Of a stretch of 64,000 nt of DNA, positions 11,476-21,204 are shown in pieces. Source of the stretch: Tricholomella constricta (taxonomy: Eukaryota; Basidiomycota; Agaricomycetes; Agaricales; Lyophyllaceae); NCBI GenBank assembly GCA_013368375.1, contig JAACJP010000012.1, positions 310,001-374,000 of the forward strand, read 5' to 3'. A program made the position numbers and the translations under genes. The notes beneath the pieces are model-generated. The model was given only the letters and a program-made list of their open reading frames with translations. It was not told the DNA's origin and made no database searches. Each line of letters opens with the position of its first letter. The stretch's first letter is position 1.

Positions 11476-12274
11476 ATGGCAACCGCAGCTCACGCCCTCC
11501 AGACATTCCGTTCCAGCACGGCTTTGCTTTCGTCCAGGACCCTTGCTCGCTCAGCCGTTAACCGTTCGTCCCGTCTGTCAGCATTGGGTCGGCGTCACTA
11601 CTCGGAGGAGAAGCCCGCCGAAAAAGCGGAAGAGGGGAAGCCCGCCGGAAAGGAAGGAGAACCAACCTTGACGCCTGAGCAAGAAAAGCTCAAGGCAAAG
11701 GAGGAGGAAGTCGTTGACTTGACTGTAGGCGTCGTCATAATTATCTACTTCGTGTTCAGGCTGTTAATCGCACAACGTCACACAGGCCCGTCTCCGGTAC
11801 CTCCAAGCAGATTTTCTCAATCTGCAACGCAATGCTGCACGAGAGAAGGAGCAGACACGAGATTTTGCCATCACACGCTTCGCAACGGACTTACTGGAAA
11901 CAGCAGACGTCCTTGCCTTGGCCCTAAAATCCATACCACCGTCCGCCATGGTCTCCGCCGACGCCGCCCCAGAGCCCTCAGAATTCTCAGACGGCGCACC
12001 TCCCCCAAAAACTGCCTCGCAGTATCTGCAGGACCTGCACCAGGGTGTCGAAATCACTCAGCGTCAGTTACTCCAAACTCTCTTCAAATATCACGTCAAG
12101 CCCTTCGACCCCACTGGTGACGTCTTTGACCCCAACTTCCATGAAGCCTTGTATCAGGCGCCGATACCCGGAAAAGAGCCAGGGACCGTGATTGATTGTC
12201 AAAAGATTGGGTACACCATCAAGGACCGTGTGCTGAGAGCTGCGCAGGTCGGTGTTGCGCAGGATACATCGTAA
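11476..12274 (+). CDS. MGE1: Mitochondrial GrpE nucleotide-exchange factor
   Basis: Two exons (11476-11724, 11786-12274) give 245 residues. The N-terminus is Arg/Ser/Ala-rich with no acidic residues for ~35 positions (SRTLARSAVNRSSRLSALGRR), a good mitochondrial presequence. A charged helix follows, then the GrpE core: RLRYLQADFLNLQRNAAREKE, a long coiled coil, and the C-terminal beta domain with FDPNFHEAL and the GYTIKDRVLRAAQVGV signature. It acts as exchange factor for mitochondrial Hsp70 in import and folding. The intron falls just before the conserved RLRYLQADF helix. A glycine-rich Pro/Ala loop (~residues 155-175) is a lineage-specific insertion. Confidence 0.95.
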
Positions 12275-12362
12275 CGTTAGTGTTATATCCTTAGGGCTAT
12301 GCATGGTATTAGAGATGATGGGGCGAGTAATGGACTAGAGAATTATAATAGCTATCTCATAA

Positions 12363-13851
12363 TTAACGTATCTCAACTCCCATCTTGTCTTTTAGCCGAG
12401 ACACAACTTGAGATTGAATACCATTGACCTCGTCATTCGACAGCGACCTTCGAAAGTGTGAGGGGGCTTCTCTAAGGTTATCAGGTGCCAGCTTACCTGT
12501 CCATCGAACGATAATTTATTCTGAAGCACATACTTGTGCGTCCAGTTTTTGGGTGGACGAAGTTGTCGATCTGAAGTTCGCTGTTAATATCTGAGGCGCT
12601 TCGGGAAATGTCGCGTACCTTCTGGACATCTTCCACCAAATCCCCTGCGACGTCGCGTACGAGATCACAAAAGTCGTTTTCATGCAGGGGCTTGTCCTTG
12701 GGCGACCAGAAGCTGACGTCCTTGAAGCACGAAGGATACTTCGAGTAAGGGCGGAAGGTTGTGATCTTTCCGTGCTCAAACTGCGACAGGAAGCGGGGAT
12801 CTGTTGACCAAAAAAGTCGGATATCCGGGATAGAATAGAGAATCATAGCAATTCTCTCCAGACCAAGACCGAAAGCCCACCCAATTTTATTTGAAACACC
12901 TTTCAGTGAAAACGTGAGCCGCACTGGTGAACTACAAGAACACGAATAGCACGCACCAGCAGTGTCCAGCGTCGCTTGTCGTACCACGCCACATCCCAGA
13001 ATTTCCAGCCACTCCCCTTGGAAGTACACCTCCACCTCAAAGCTGGGACTCGTGAATGGGAAGTAAGCCTCTATCCACCTCACCCTCAACGGGTTCTGGC
13101 TGTTCGACCCCGCCACGCCACCGAACAACTTGAGCATCAACGTATTCAGTGACAACTTCAAGTTCCGCGCGACGAGTTCCGAGTAGCGCGGGTCGTGCGT
13201 CGGCTGGACCGGATTCGTGGGCGAGATATGCGGCACGTCCTCGATGACGATATTCGACATGGCCAGCTGCTGCGCGAGCCACGCATTATTCTCCTCGCAC
13301 TCCTTCATGCCCGACGCGTCGGCACTGAAGATACGCGCACCCTCCATCTGATGAAAGACGGGGTAATGCGAGCCGTCGATCTCGTCGCGCCGGTACACGT
13401 CAGCGGTAAGGAGCCATTTTGTCTCGCCACGGCGGAATACCTCGACTTCGTGCGCGGACGTGTGCGTGCGGAGCATTAGGTCCTTGTTCAGATAGTAGCT
13501 GTCCGTCACGGCGCGCCCCGGGTGGTCTTTCGGGAAGGAAAGCTCATCAAAGTTCTTGTACGGCGTGACCAGCGGCGACAGCGACGAGAGGTGCGCAAAG
13601 TCCGGGTAATGCGACTCGATTAGCGAGCGGAGTGTGTTCAGTGGGTGTGCGTGCTGCGTATGAAGGCGCAGAGAGAGTTTTGATAGGATGGCAGGGGTCA
13701 CATTTGTGATGGCATCGGTTGGGTACCGGACCCCCAGTATTTCGAGCTGGTCAGAAAGGCCGGAGGATACGCCAGAAATCAGCCGACGTGAACCCGGAAT
13801 GCACGACCTGACAAACAGGCGCGAGGGGAAAATCCTCGCGGTTTGCAACAT
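12363..13851 (-). CDS. MSF1: Mitochondrial phenylalanyl-tRNA synthetase
   Basis: Three exons (12957-13851, 12497-12899, 12363-12447). I chose the ATG at 13851 (MLQTARIFPSRLFVRS) over one 75 nt upstream because it begins a typical mitochondrial presequence. Class II synthetase features follow: motif 2 (DVYRRDEIDGSHYPVFHQMEG), the FTSPSFEVEVYF block, GVVRQ, and motif 3 (GWAFGLGLERIAMI). The C-terminus has the FDX-ACB anticodon-binding domain (FWSPKDKPLHENDFCDLVRDVAG...). The enzyme charges mitochondrial tRNA-Phe as a monomer. The intron at 12900-12956 is 57 nt with no in-frame stop, so an unspliced reading would simply insert 19 residues in the catalytic core. The last exon adds SLSNDEVNGIQSQVVSRLKD, the expected end of the anticodon domain. 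Confidence 0.95.
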
Positions 13852-14203
13852 GCAACGAAATGTAAGAGGTCGAAATGACTCGACCGTGGAGGTACTTGCG
13901 ATCAAATTTAGTTTGTGTTTGTCCAAGTTGACATTGACATCAAGAAATGCTGCTATTGAAACGCTAGTCTACACTATCTACTAATTATCGTAAAAAGTTG
14001 ACAAGCGTCATGTAAGGTCGTTCAGGGAAGCGTGAGTCCATCCATCCGTCAGTATAATCAGGGGGTATGGGCAAGGCGTAAGCAAAAAATAGAGGAAAGC
14101 GGGAGGATGTAGGTATGACAGGGTAGCAAGAGGTACGAGAGAGGAGCGTGATCGTCCAAGATCCAGTGTTATAAAGAATACAAACAAAAAATAAAACCAT
14201 CAT
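13852..14203. other. Intergenic, no gene seen
   Basis: This 352-bp stretch lies between the start of the Phe-RS gene and the stop of the next minus-strand gene. It should contain the Phe-RS promoter and the 3' UTR of the membrane-protein gene. No credible exon is visible. Confidence 0.4.
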
Positions 14204-15585
14204 CTACCAACCACCAAACCACCTTGAGGGGGGTCGCCTTGTTGCACGGGGTCCACGAATAACCGTCCTTGTGGCACGGCGGTCTTCGACATCATCGTCG
14301 TCTTCTTCGGTGACGATTTCAACCGCAGTTGTTCTTGGGCTGGAGGGTGTCGATGGAGACGTGGCTCCTTCGGGCTTGGGGTGGGCAGCAAGGCGGGTGT
14401 TGGCGGGAGGGGGAACTGTGACGGTCTGTGTTTGTACTACAGTCTTGGTCTCGGTCTCGTATGCAGTTTCGGAAACAACAAGTGGGGGGAGTTCATGATA
14501 CTAGAAAGGAGCAAAGTCAGTAATCCTGCTACCCAGAGCTGATGAAGTGTAGACCAAGACCAGCCGGAAGAAAAAGGGAGCATCACGTGGAGCGTGTTAT
14601 GATCGAGTATCGATCGACGATCGCGACGCGTCACCCCAAAGGAGGGGACGTGTTTTCAGGCTGGTCAGTGGTCTACGGAGAGGACGAGGGGGACGAGGAA
14701 AAGCACCGAAGTCCCCCAAGCCCGGACGAAGGAGTGAAGGGGCATGGACGGGATTCATACGGACTCGATGGTATAAAGTTAGGTGTTGCCCTCCTTCGTC
14801 TCAAAGCTCGGAGCGGCGCGGAGAAGGCGGCGGTACCTTGGCTTTTCGTTTTGATCCAACGGGTTCGTAGACATATTCATCTTCAACATGGGAAGGGTTG
14901 TCGTTTCCGAGAGCACTAATGCGGAAGGATTAGGATGATGGCGTAATAAGGTAAAATTGTAGACGTACTGGAGCTGCTCCATGATCCAGCTTTCGCGCCG
15001 AGAAGCATCGTGTTCCCGACGGTTCACGGACTCCTCGCGCTTGCTGATATCACGCTCTCGCTCGGCGATCTTGAGTTCGCGATCGAGAATTTCTTCTGCA
15101 CGAGTGCCAACCCATCCAGGAGGGGTGAGGGAATCTTCCTTGACGATTTCCTTGATGACAGTTTGAATAGGACCGGTGACGGTCTCGACAGTGGTGGAGG
15201 CAGCACAAGGAGGACAGGCGACGGCGGAAGCGGAAGGAAGGACGCCACCCGGGGCGCCAGCCAGCAACTCGGCCTCACGACGGGCAACCTCTGCCTCACG
15301 GACAGCAACGGCGCTCTCGCGGGCAATGAGAGCCTGGGTTCGCTTAGGAGTGAGGTAGCCAAGGACACCGGAAGTAGCAGTCTCGCTGCCACTTGCGGAT
15401 TGACCGGAGGGGAGAGAGAGCATGACGGCCAGAATAGCGAGCATAAGGGAGAGAACGAGCAGGAGAGTAGTGGTAGAGACGGTTCGTTGATGATGATGGG
15501 ATCGTTCACGGTCCCGGTCACGTTCACGCTCCCTGTCGCTGCGGCGGTGACGTTCGTCATGGTGGGAGGAAGAGGGTTGAGCCAT
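14204..15585 (-). CDS. Single-pass type II membrane protein with charged coiled-coil, unknown function
   Basis: Three exons (14969-15585, 14837-14915, 14204-14500) give 330 residues. I selected the middle exon because its splice phases rescue an otherwise truncated frame. Residues ~8-33 are an extremely basic Arg/His/Asp/Glu stretch, followed by a hydrophobic membrane helix (TLLLVLSLMLAILAVMLSL). After that come two heptad-like segments rich in AREAEVARREAEL and RELKIAERERDISKREESVNRRE, which suggest coiled coils. A Pro/Thr-rich region and an acidic EEDDDD tract then precede a basic tail ending RPPSRWFGGW. The positive N-terminal flank suggests an N-in, C-out topology. I do not recognise the family. 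An upstream ATG at 15642 in the same frame is possible. Confidence 0.7.
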
Positions 15586-15950
15586 CCTGACTTTACGGAC
15601 TGATGAGGGGTTGAGCGACGCGCAAACTAGATGAGATTGCACGTACCGCTGATAGATGAACTAGGCGACAAGGACGTGGCAGTAGGGGGAGGACGTAGGA
15701 TAGACGTTTTGGAAGTTATGGTGGCAGAAAAGTGAGTTTAGGTGGCGCGGCGGAGAACACTGGAGTTTGGGAGTTTGGAAGGGAGGAGGGGGTTAAGAGC
15801 AGCTTAACACAATTGTCCTTTTTTTTTTCTACCCATTTTCATTGTTCAACCAACACGTGCTGCCCACGTGTTCGAACTTTTCTCCGGATTGTTGTCACGT
15901 GTCACGTTGTCAAAACTTTGGACCCAACGCGTACCACCGACACGGCAACC
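15586..15950. promoter_or_regulatory. Divergent promoter with three CACGTG E-boxes
   Basis: This 365-bp spacer separates diverging start codons of the membrane-protein gene and the Nur1-like gene. It holds three perfect CACGTG palindromes at 15854-15859, 15865-15870 and 15896-15901. The first two sit inside a larger imperfect dyad (AACACGTG...CACGTGTT). A T-rich tract at about 15820-15831 lies just upstream on the Nur1 side. CACGTG is the classical site for bHLH factors in fungi (Cbf1, Pho4, SREBP-like). Confidence 0.6.
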
Positions 15951-17294
15951 ATGTCTCTCCGACGCCTCGCACAGGCCAACGCGGCAACCGCTTCGCCCAG
16001 GAGCCCTGATTCCAATTCGTCGACTTCTTCTCCTTTGGCGTCCGGAACTATGCCTTCGACTCCGCGCAACCGTGTGTCCATGGGCGCCTATCGCTCGCCA
16101 GCTTCGACCCCTTCGATTTCCTCATCCATTCCTTTCGACTGGAACGCGGCTCGGTCGCGGAAGCCGCCTCCTTACGGAACGCCACCCCAAAGCAAAGGCC
16201 GCGAGAGCCTCGGTGTTGGCTCGGCGTCTGGGACGCCCGTCAAAAGGGTCGTGCGCAAGAAGGGCATGGTCGAAAGGTGATGTCCTTTATCATGGAGCGT
16301 CGTCGTTCAGCGCTAATACGATGATATCAGAATCACGTCCATCCCGTCTGCCGTCGCGTTCGAAATAGCTTTATTTCCTCACAACGTGCCACTCCCATCC
16401 CCCAAAACGTCAGGGCGGCTGTTGGGCGGAACACTTCATTTTCTGCACGTTTGTGTCCGTATTAGCCAAATACGTAAAGTGCCCGATTCGGATTTGGGAT
16501 GGGAGGACATGTATCGCGAAGGCGAAGGCACATCGTGGTTTGACTGGGTGAGACGATTTCTTTTTATTTGGGATTGGACGGAACTCATAGAGCTGTAGAC
16601 AATACCGGTATCTATCGTGCTGATTGGTGCGGCGTTCCTCAACGCGGTGTATCTGTTTACACGGATAAAACTGTACCGCATGCACCATCGGCGTGAACCA
16701 GTGTCGTCTCCCAATGCACGATTTGTGTCTGCACAGCTGGACTTTGCGCCTTTGGAACCACCGTCGCTGGTGCGGCGAATAAGTGGGGGGACGTGGTACG
16801 CGGCTTCGTACTCGTGGCGATGGCTGCTCGGGATGAAGCCGCCAACGCGACCTGGGCAGCAGCTGGGAAGGACTTCGCGGGTGCAACAACTGGAAGTGTG
16901 GGCGCCAGGGGAGTTTGAAACAGTGTTGTTTGCAATATACTCACCGGCACATGCATTCCTGTGGATGGCAACGGCGCCGTCGAACTGGATCTCAATGCTG
17001 GTAGTGATGGGGCTTGTGGGAGTGCAGGTAAGGGCATGTTGTCGTTGAGAAAGCATGGAACTAACAGGCAGCAGTTGCACGCGATGGGATACTCGTACAC
17101 GACGCTGATGAAGGACAAGGAGATTATCGCAGCGGAGGTGATGAGCGAATACAACGAAGGGGTAAGTGCACGTGTGGTTGAGATGAGATATGCTGACGGT
17201 GCTGTAGTTTGTGTATCCGCGGGTGAATCCAATTCGCAAGGACGTCGCGGTGATGACGCACGAGTCGGAGATAGTCGATATGTACGGTAGATAG
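15951..17294 (+). CDS. Nur1/Mug154-like nuclear rim protein (DUF2418)
   Basis: Five exons (15951-16276, 16331-16547, 16599-17027, 17075-17161, 17208-17294) splice to 382 codons. The first ~105 residues are Ser/Pro/Thr-rich and disordered. Then comes the block FEIALFPHNVPLPSPKTSGRLLGGTLHFLH, typical of the Nur1/Mug154 family. Hydrophobic segments follow at SIVLIGAAFLNAVYLF and at FLWMATAPSNWISMLVVMGLV, with LEVWAPGEFETVLFAIYSPAHAF between them, another family hallmark. In yeast, Nur1 is an inner nuclear membrane protein that works with Lrs4/Csm1 in rDNA silencing. The C-terminus contains FVYPRVNPIRKDVAVMTHESE. The family assignment rests on my recognition of these blocks, not on a search. Confidence 0.72.
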
Positions 17295-17397
17295 CATAGG
17301 GACCGCTGCGGGTAATACATCCATCCATCCATCCATGATAGCGTAGATAGCACAGCCACAGTTTTATCTCTCTTTCTTAAACTTTTGCTGCATTGAC

Positions 17398-19149
17398 ATG
17401 AAACGGCGACGCTGCCATGTAAGTCACGTTTCCGACTTTGCCGCGACTGCAATTGCAACCCTCTTCCATAGTTCTTCCACCAAGACGGCACCCCGCGGGG
17501 GAAAGGCTGTCCCAGAGACCATCTCTGTGACTTTATCCATCCCTCTGATTCTGCCTGGAACACCCTCGACGATCCGCGATATCGCCGCTATTCTAATCAG
17601 AGGTACTCCCCGCCACCTTTGTCTCCCGCCACTCTTCCACCTCCCGCCACCGCCACCCTCCCGCCTCGTGCCACCCTCCCACCTCGTGCCACCCTTCCAC
17701 CTCCCGCCACCCTTCCACCTCCCGCCACCGCCACCCTCCCATCTCCCGCCACCCTTCCGCCTCCCCAATCGCCCATGGCCCCAGCTCAGCCTCCCCCTCC
17801 GCCCCTCTGGTTAAAAAAACCACCTTCTACACGAGTACCCACTGCAGAAGAGCTGAGGACAGAGTGGGCAGAAAGAATAAAGTACGCTGTTTCCCTTTCA
17901 TCCCAAGCTACTCCTCGTAAACTCTCCAATCAGGCTCCTCGCCGACTGTGTCACCTGTCGACAGCAACTCGCAAAACTAGACGCAGACGTCGCCAACACC
18001 CAAGCTCATCTCAACTCCGCACACTTCCCTCACCTCCCCGACGAAAGCAAACAGCGTATTCAAGCTGAACTTGCCCAACTGCAAACCAAGCAAAAGGAGC
18101 TCGCCAAGCGCCGCGATGATGCCCTCGCCCTGCTCACCAAGCTGAACGCCTGGCCTGCCAGCCCCTTGTCAGAAGCCGAAGAGAAGGAGCTGCAAAAGTA
18201 TAATGACATGGTCGCCTACGTCGACTCGCTCGAGAAGACCGCTAACGAGATGAACGCCCTCTTCAATGACCTCCGCGAGCGCAAAAGCCTCGAGGACGCC
18301 ACACCCATTCACCTCGATACCCAGGACGAGAACGCCTCCCGGCCCTTGAAACGGCGACGCGTTTTGGATCCAACCACCCCCGAAACTACCCCTGGTCCAA
18401 CGATGGCCGAGCTTGAGGACATGCGCGAGAAGCTCTCTGATCTCGAGGGGCGGTATGTCACTTTCGAGAATGACATGCACGCCCATGACGCGGAAGCCAG
18501 AGAAGAGGCGGAGGAGGCGCTGAACTCCCAGTTGGAGCAGTTTGCGCAATCACTAGTTGACGCGCCTGCACCGGACGCGTACAAGGAGGTCAAAGATAAC
18601 ATCGACAATACTGGAAAGGAGGTGGAAGAATTGGCCACAGAGGTCGGCGAGCTTGTGCTCCAGGCAGACGCACAGAGAAAGGAGATGGAGCTCGTTAAAC
18701 GCCGCATTGAAGCCTCAAATGCGGAGCTTGCACAGGTATGTGAGGCCAATGCGTCTCGTTTGACCTGCTCTCATCGATGCATTGTTGGTACATAGATGCA
18801 ACAACAGTTTCAAAGCTACACGGAAGGGAGAGAAAAGGACCACCAGGCAATCGTTGCCCTCGAGGCCGCGCTTAACGCATACGTTGACGAACCTCCTTCC
18901 GCCTCATCCCACCCAGGCCTCACCCACGACCAGCTGGTGGAGCTCATGGAGGAGCCCCTGCTCGACATGGTACGCGCGAATATTAAGCCCCTCATCGAAC
19001 AGCTGCGTGTGCAGGTCCAGGAAATGCTTCAATCGCAGAACCAGGAGATGTACAAGACATTGTGGGGGAAGCTCACACTTACGCTGCATATGGTCGAGAC
19101 GATCGCTGAGCGGATCAGACAGATCGACGGGGCTAGTGGGCCGCCCTGA
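17398..19149 (+). CDS. CCCH zinc-finger protein with proline-rich repeats and long coiled coil
   Basis: Four exons (17398-17418, 17472-17881, 17934-18735, 18796-19149) give 528 residues, a whole number of codons. The tiny first exon encodes MKRRRCH. Joined to exon 2 it completes a CCCH finger (C6 in exon 1, then C-x5-C-x3-H in exon 2: GCPRDHLCDFIH). Exon 2 continues into a Pro/Ala/Thr repeat region (LPPPAT units). Exons 3-4 encode a mostly helical, charged region with predicted coiled coils (residues ~150-480), a basic KRRR cluster near DENASRPLKRRRV, and a CVTC pair. A finger plus coiled coil suggests an RNA-binding or regulatory adaptor, but no specific function is recognised. The gene begins about 100 bp after the Nur1-like stop on the same strand. 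Confidence 0.72.
17622..17765. repeat. Coding minisatellite, CCACC(T/C)TCCC-type units
   Basis: Tandem near-copies of a pyrimidine-rich unit encode LPPPAT / LPPRAT repeats within exon 2 of the CCCH-finger gene. Units are multiples of three bases, so copy-number change would keep the frame. Confidence 0.7.
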
Positions 19150-19301
19150 TCGAGCGGGGTATATTACAAGGTGCTTGATCCTTGGCATTCATTTCATCGT
19201 ATTTCCTGTACACACATCCTGTCTTGACATGTAATTTTTGGCAAAGGAGGTTGCTTTGGGTGCTATCAGAACTCTAGGGCACAGAGTCGGCCAAGCACTC
19301 A

Positions 19302-19396
19302 GCCCGTGTAGCTCAGCGGTAGAGCATTGTACTTATGAGGATAACTGACCACTTTGTGGTATGCAAGGGTCTCGAGTTCGAATCTCGGCATGGGCA
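19302..19396 (+). tRNA. tRNA-Ile(UAU) with an anticodon-loop intron
   Basis: A complete cloverleaf can be folded. The acceptor GCCCGTG pairs with CATGGGC (one G-T). The D arm is GCTC/GAGC, the anticodon stem TTGTA/TGCAA, and the T arm TCGAG/CTCGG with a TTCGAAT loop. Anticodon TAT follows the invariant C-T at loop positions 32-33. A ~23-nt intron sits one base after the anticodon and contains ATAA, which can pair with TTAT as expected for tRNA introns. Minor isoleucine tRNA(UAU) genes commonly carry introns in fungi. The base after the anticodon reads G, which is unusual for tRNA-Ile, so the exact intron border is slightly uncertain. Confidence 0.8.
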
Positions 19397-19398
19397 GA

Positions 19399-19403
19399 TT
19401 TTT
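19399..19403 (+). terminator. RNA polymerase III terminator
   Basis: A run of five T residues begins three bases after the discriminator base of the tRNA gene, in the normal position for Pol III termination. Confidence 0.7.
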
Positions 19404-19568
19404 GCCCATCGCGCCTCAATATGTACAGGAGATTCGATTGGCTGCGCATTCCTGGACCCGTATATGCTTGTGACGTCATAGCTACTGTCCATCGAAATGT
19501 CGCACTTACTGTGGTGAGGGAGCAGCGCGTAAAAATGTTCTAAGCAGATATATAAGATAATAGGCGTA

Positions 19569-20846
19569 TTATACTTGGGGAGGCATGCCCATCTCCTCAG
19601 GCGTCAGAGTAGTACTCTCGATCATCACACCTACACCGACTTTAGCAGCGTTCTGACTTGGGAGTCAGTAAAAAGGTATCATGCGCAACGAGGAATCATG
19701 TCGTACCTTGAAGTGGTCAATCTCACCAGACACCAAAAACGCAAAGGCGGGGGTAAAGCGTTGCTCTAGCAGTGCTGCAACTTTTCCTGTCGAGTCGACC
19801 TGAGCCCTGAATGTCGCCAGACGGAGATCGTATTTAGCGCCTAGAGTCGCCAGTGCATCCCTCCGAGTCGGCGTAGCCATCAGCTGCAGGTCCGCAGCCA
19901 CCTCGACCTTTTCGCTAAGTTTCTGCCAGTACGTGGCCTGGACGACACCAGCAGGCTGGACTTGAGCTGTGGCGATCCAGCTTTTGTCAGTCCCTGTGAA
20001 TTTTGCGAGGTAGGATGTGGTGAGTTCCGAAAGGTCGGGTGATGGTCGCTGCATTATTGACTCGACTCCAAGAGCGATGTTCTTCGTGAAGGATTGCAAG
20101 TAGCTGCCGACGAAAATACCTGTCAGGTCTGCTGGCCAGGGGTTAATCGCCTTGGCATTGAGGCTGAAGTCTTGACCCTGGTAGTCATGCTCGAGCTGAA
20201 TCATATTCTGCCCAGCCTGTGAGGAAAACTGTCGAGAAAAGCCACGTCAGTCCCTGAGAACGGGTTGGAGCTTTCCCCGCACCTGAGCCTGCACTTTAGT
20301 GACATTATTTGGTGTCCATCCTTGGTTGAGGCGACCATTAACATTGCCTTCGTGGTCAACACCACCTTGGAGGAAAATCTGAGCCGTCCAACGTCAACCA
20401 CGCGTCGCGTCATCACCGTGGAAGAAGACACACCTGCTGGTTGGCAAAGATTGCACCAAAGTTATAAGAGGAGGGAAGTGTTTGCGAGCCCAAGGCAAAC
20501 GAGTGCGTGACTTGGAAGAGAGGGTTGGCCGACAAGCTCTTCGTCAAATCTGCGCGAGCACCGTCGAAAATGTAGTTTGTCAGGTGAGTTGCTGGAAGAA
20601 AAAAGGTACGAGTGAGTCCGTGATATCTGTAAGAAACAAGTTGAACCGACCTTTAACTTCCTTCTGAAGGTTTTCGACTGTTCCAGGGTGCGGTAAGCCC
20701 AAATCTGTTCGCCATTGGTTGAAGCGATCATAAACATCAGTGAAGGGAGAAATGGGATTGAAGTACGACGACTTCGAAGGAATGGAGGGCTGGGGCGTGT
20801 ATGGTTCGGGGACCCCGCCTTTCTCAGAATGTGAGGTGGACGCCAT
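19569..20846 (-). CDS. TOM40: Mitochondrial import receptor subunit TOM40
   Basis: This is a minus-strand gene of about five exons. The start is taken at MASTSHSEKGG (20846); an in-frame ATG 12 nt upstream is an alternative. Recognisable Tom40 sequence includes PFTDVYDRFNQWRTDLGLPHPGTVENLQKEVK, then ATHLTNYIFDGARADLTKSLSANPLFQVTHSFALGSQ, GGVDHEGNVNGRLNQGW, SLNAKAINPWPADLTGIFVGSYLQS, and a C-terminal VGVGVMIESTTLTPEEM. These are beta-strands of the 19-stranded VDAC-like pore through which most mitochondrial precursors cross the outer membrane. The split between VK and ATHLTN, and the NQQ/IFLQGG and VQAQ/FSSQAG joins, have GT...AG borders. The start codon lies only 98 bp from the left end of the retrotransposon. 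Confidence 0.95.
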
Positions 20847-20944
20847 GACAGGCAACAAAAGTCCGTGTCACTCCGTTACCAAAGCCAAAGAAAAAAATTG
20901 GCCAAACATGTGCAACGATTGCCCCGTCACGCGATCAACCCGCG

Positions 20945-21138
20945 TAGATGTCCTCTGAAAGGAGGCACGGGATGAGAGAGGGACACGTTTTGGGGTGTGA
21001 CACGCACATGACTTGGGTTCCTTGATTTCGGACTACATCCTCCTCAACAGAAACGCGTCCGATTTCCTTCAATCAAGGTCCTTACTCTCCAAGCTCCTGT
21101 ACGGACTGTACATCCATTCGAAGATTTGTAGTTTCGCA
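20945..21138 (+). repeat. Split direct repeat A1
   Basis: This 194-bp copy begins TAGATGTCCTCTGAAAGG and ends at the 5' edge of the gag leader. It is identical to A2 (26582-26775) on inspection. Confidence 0.92.
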
Positions 21139-21204
21139 TTTCTTCCTAGGCGTTTTTCGTTTTTCCAATTTTCTGTTCCTTGTATTTCTGTTTCCCCCCC
21201 CCTC

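Noticed and set aside
17318..17336. CATC microsatellite near the Nur1-like stop
   Set aside because: It has only about four units; too short to be of note.
17424..17823. Gly/Arg/Trp-rich minus-strand ORFs
   Set aside because: They are antisense readings of the coding minisatellite in the CCCH-finger gene.
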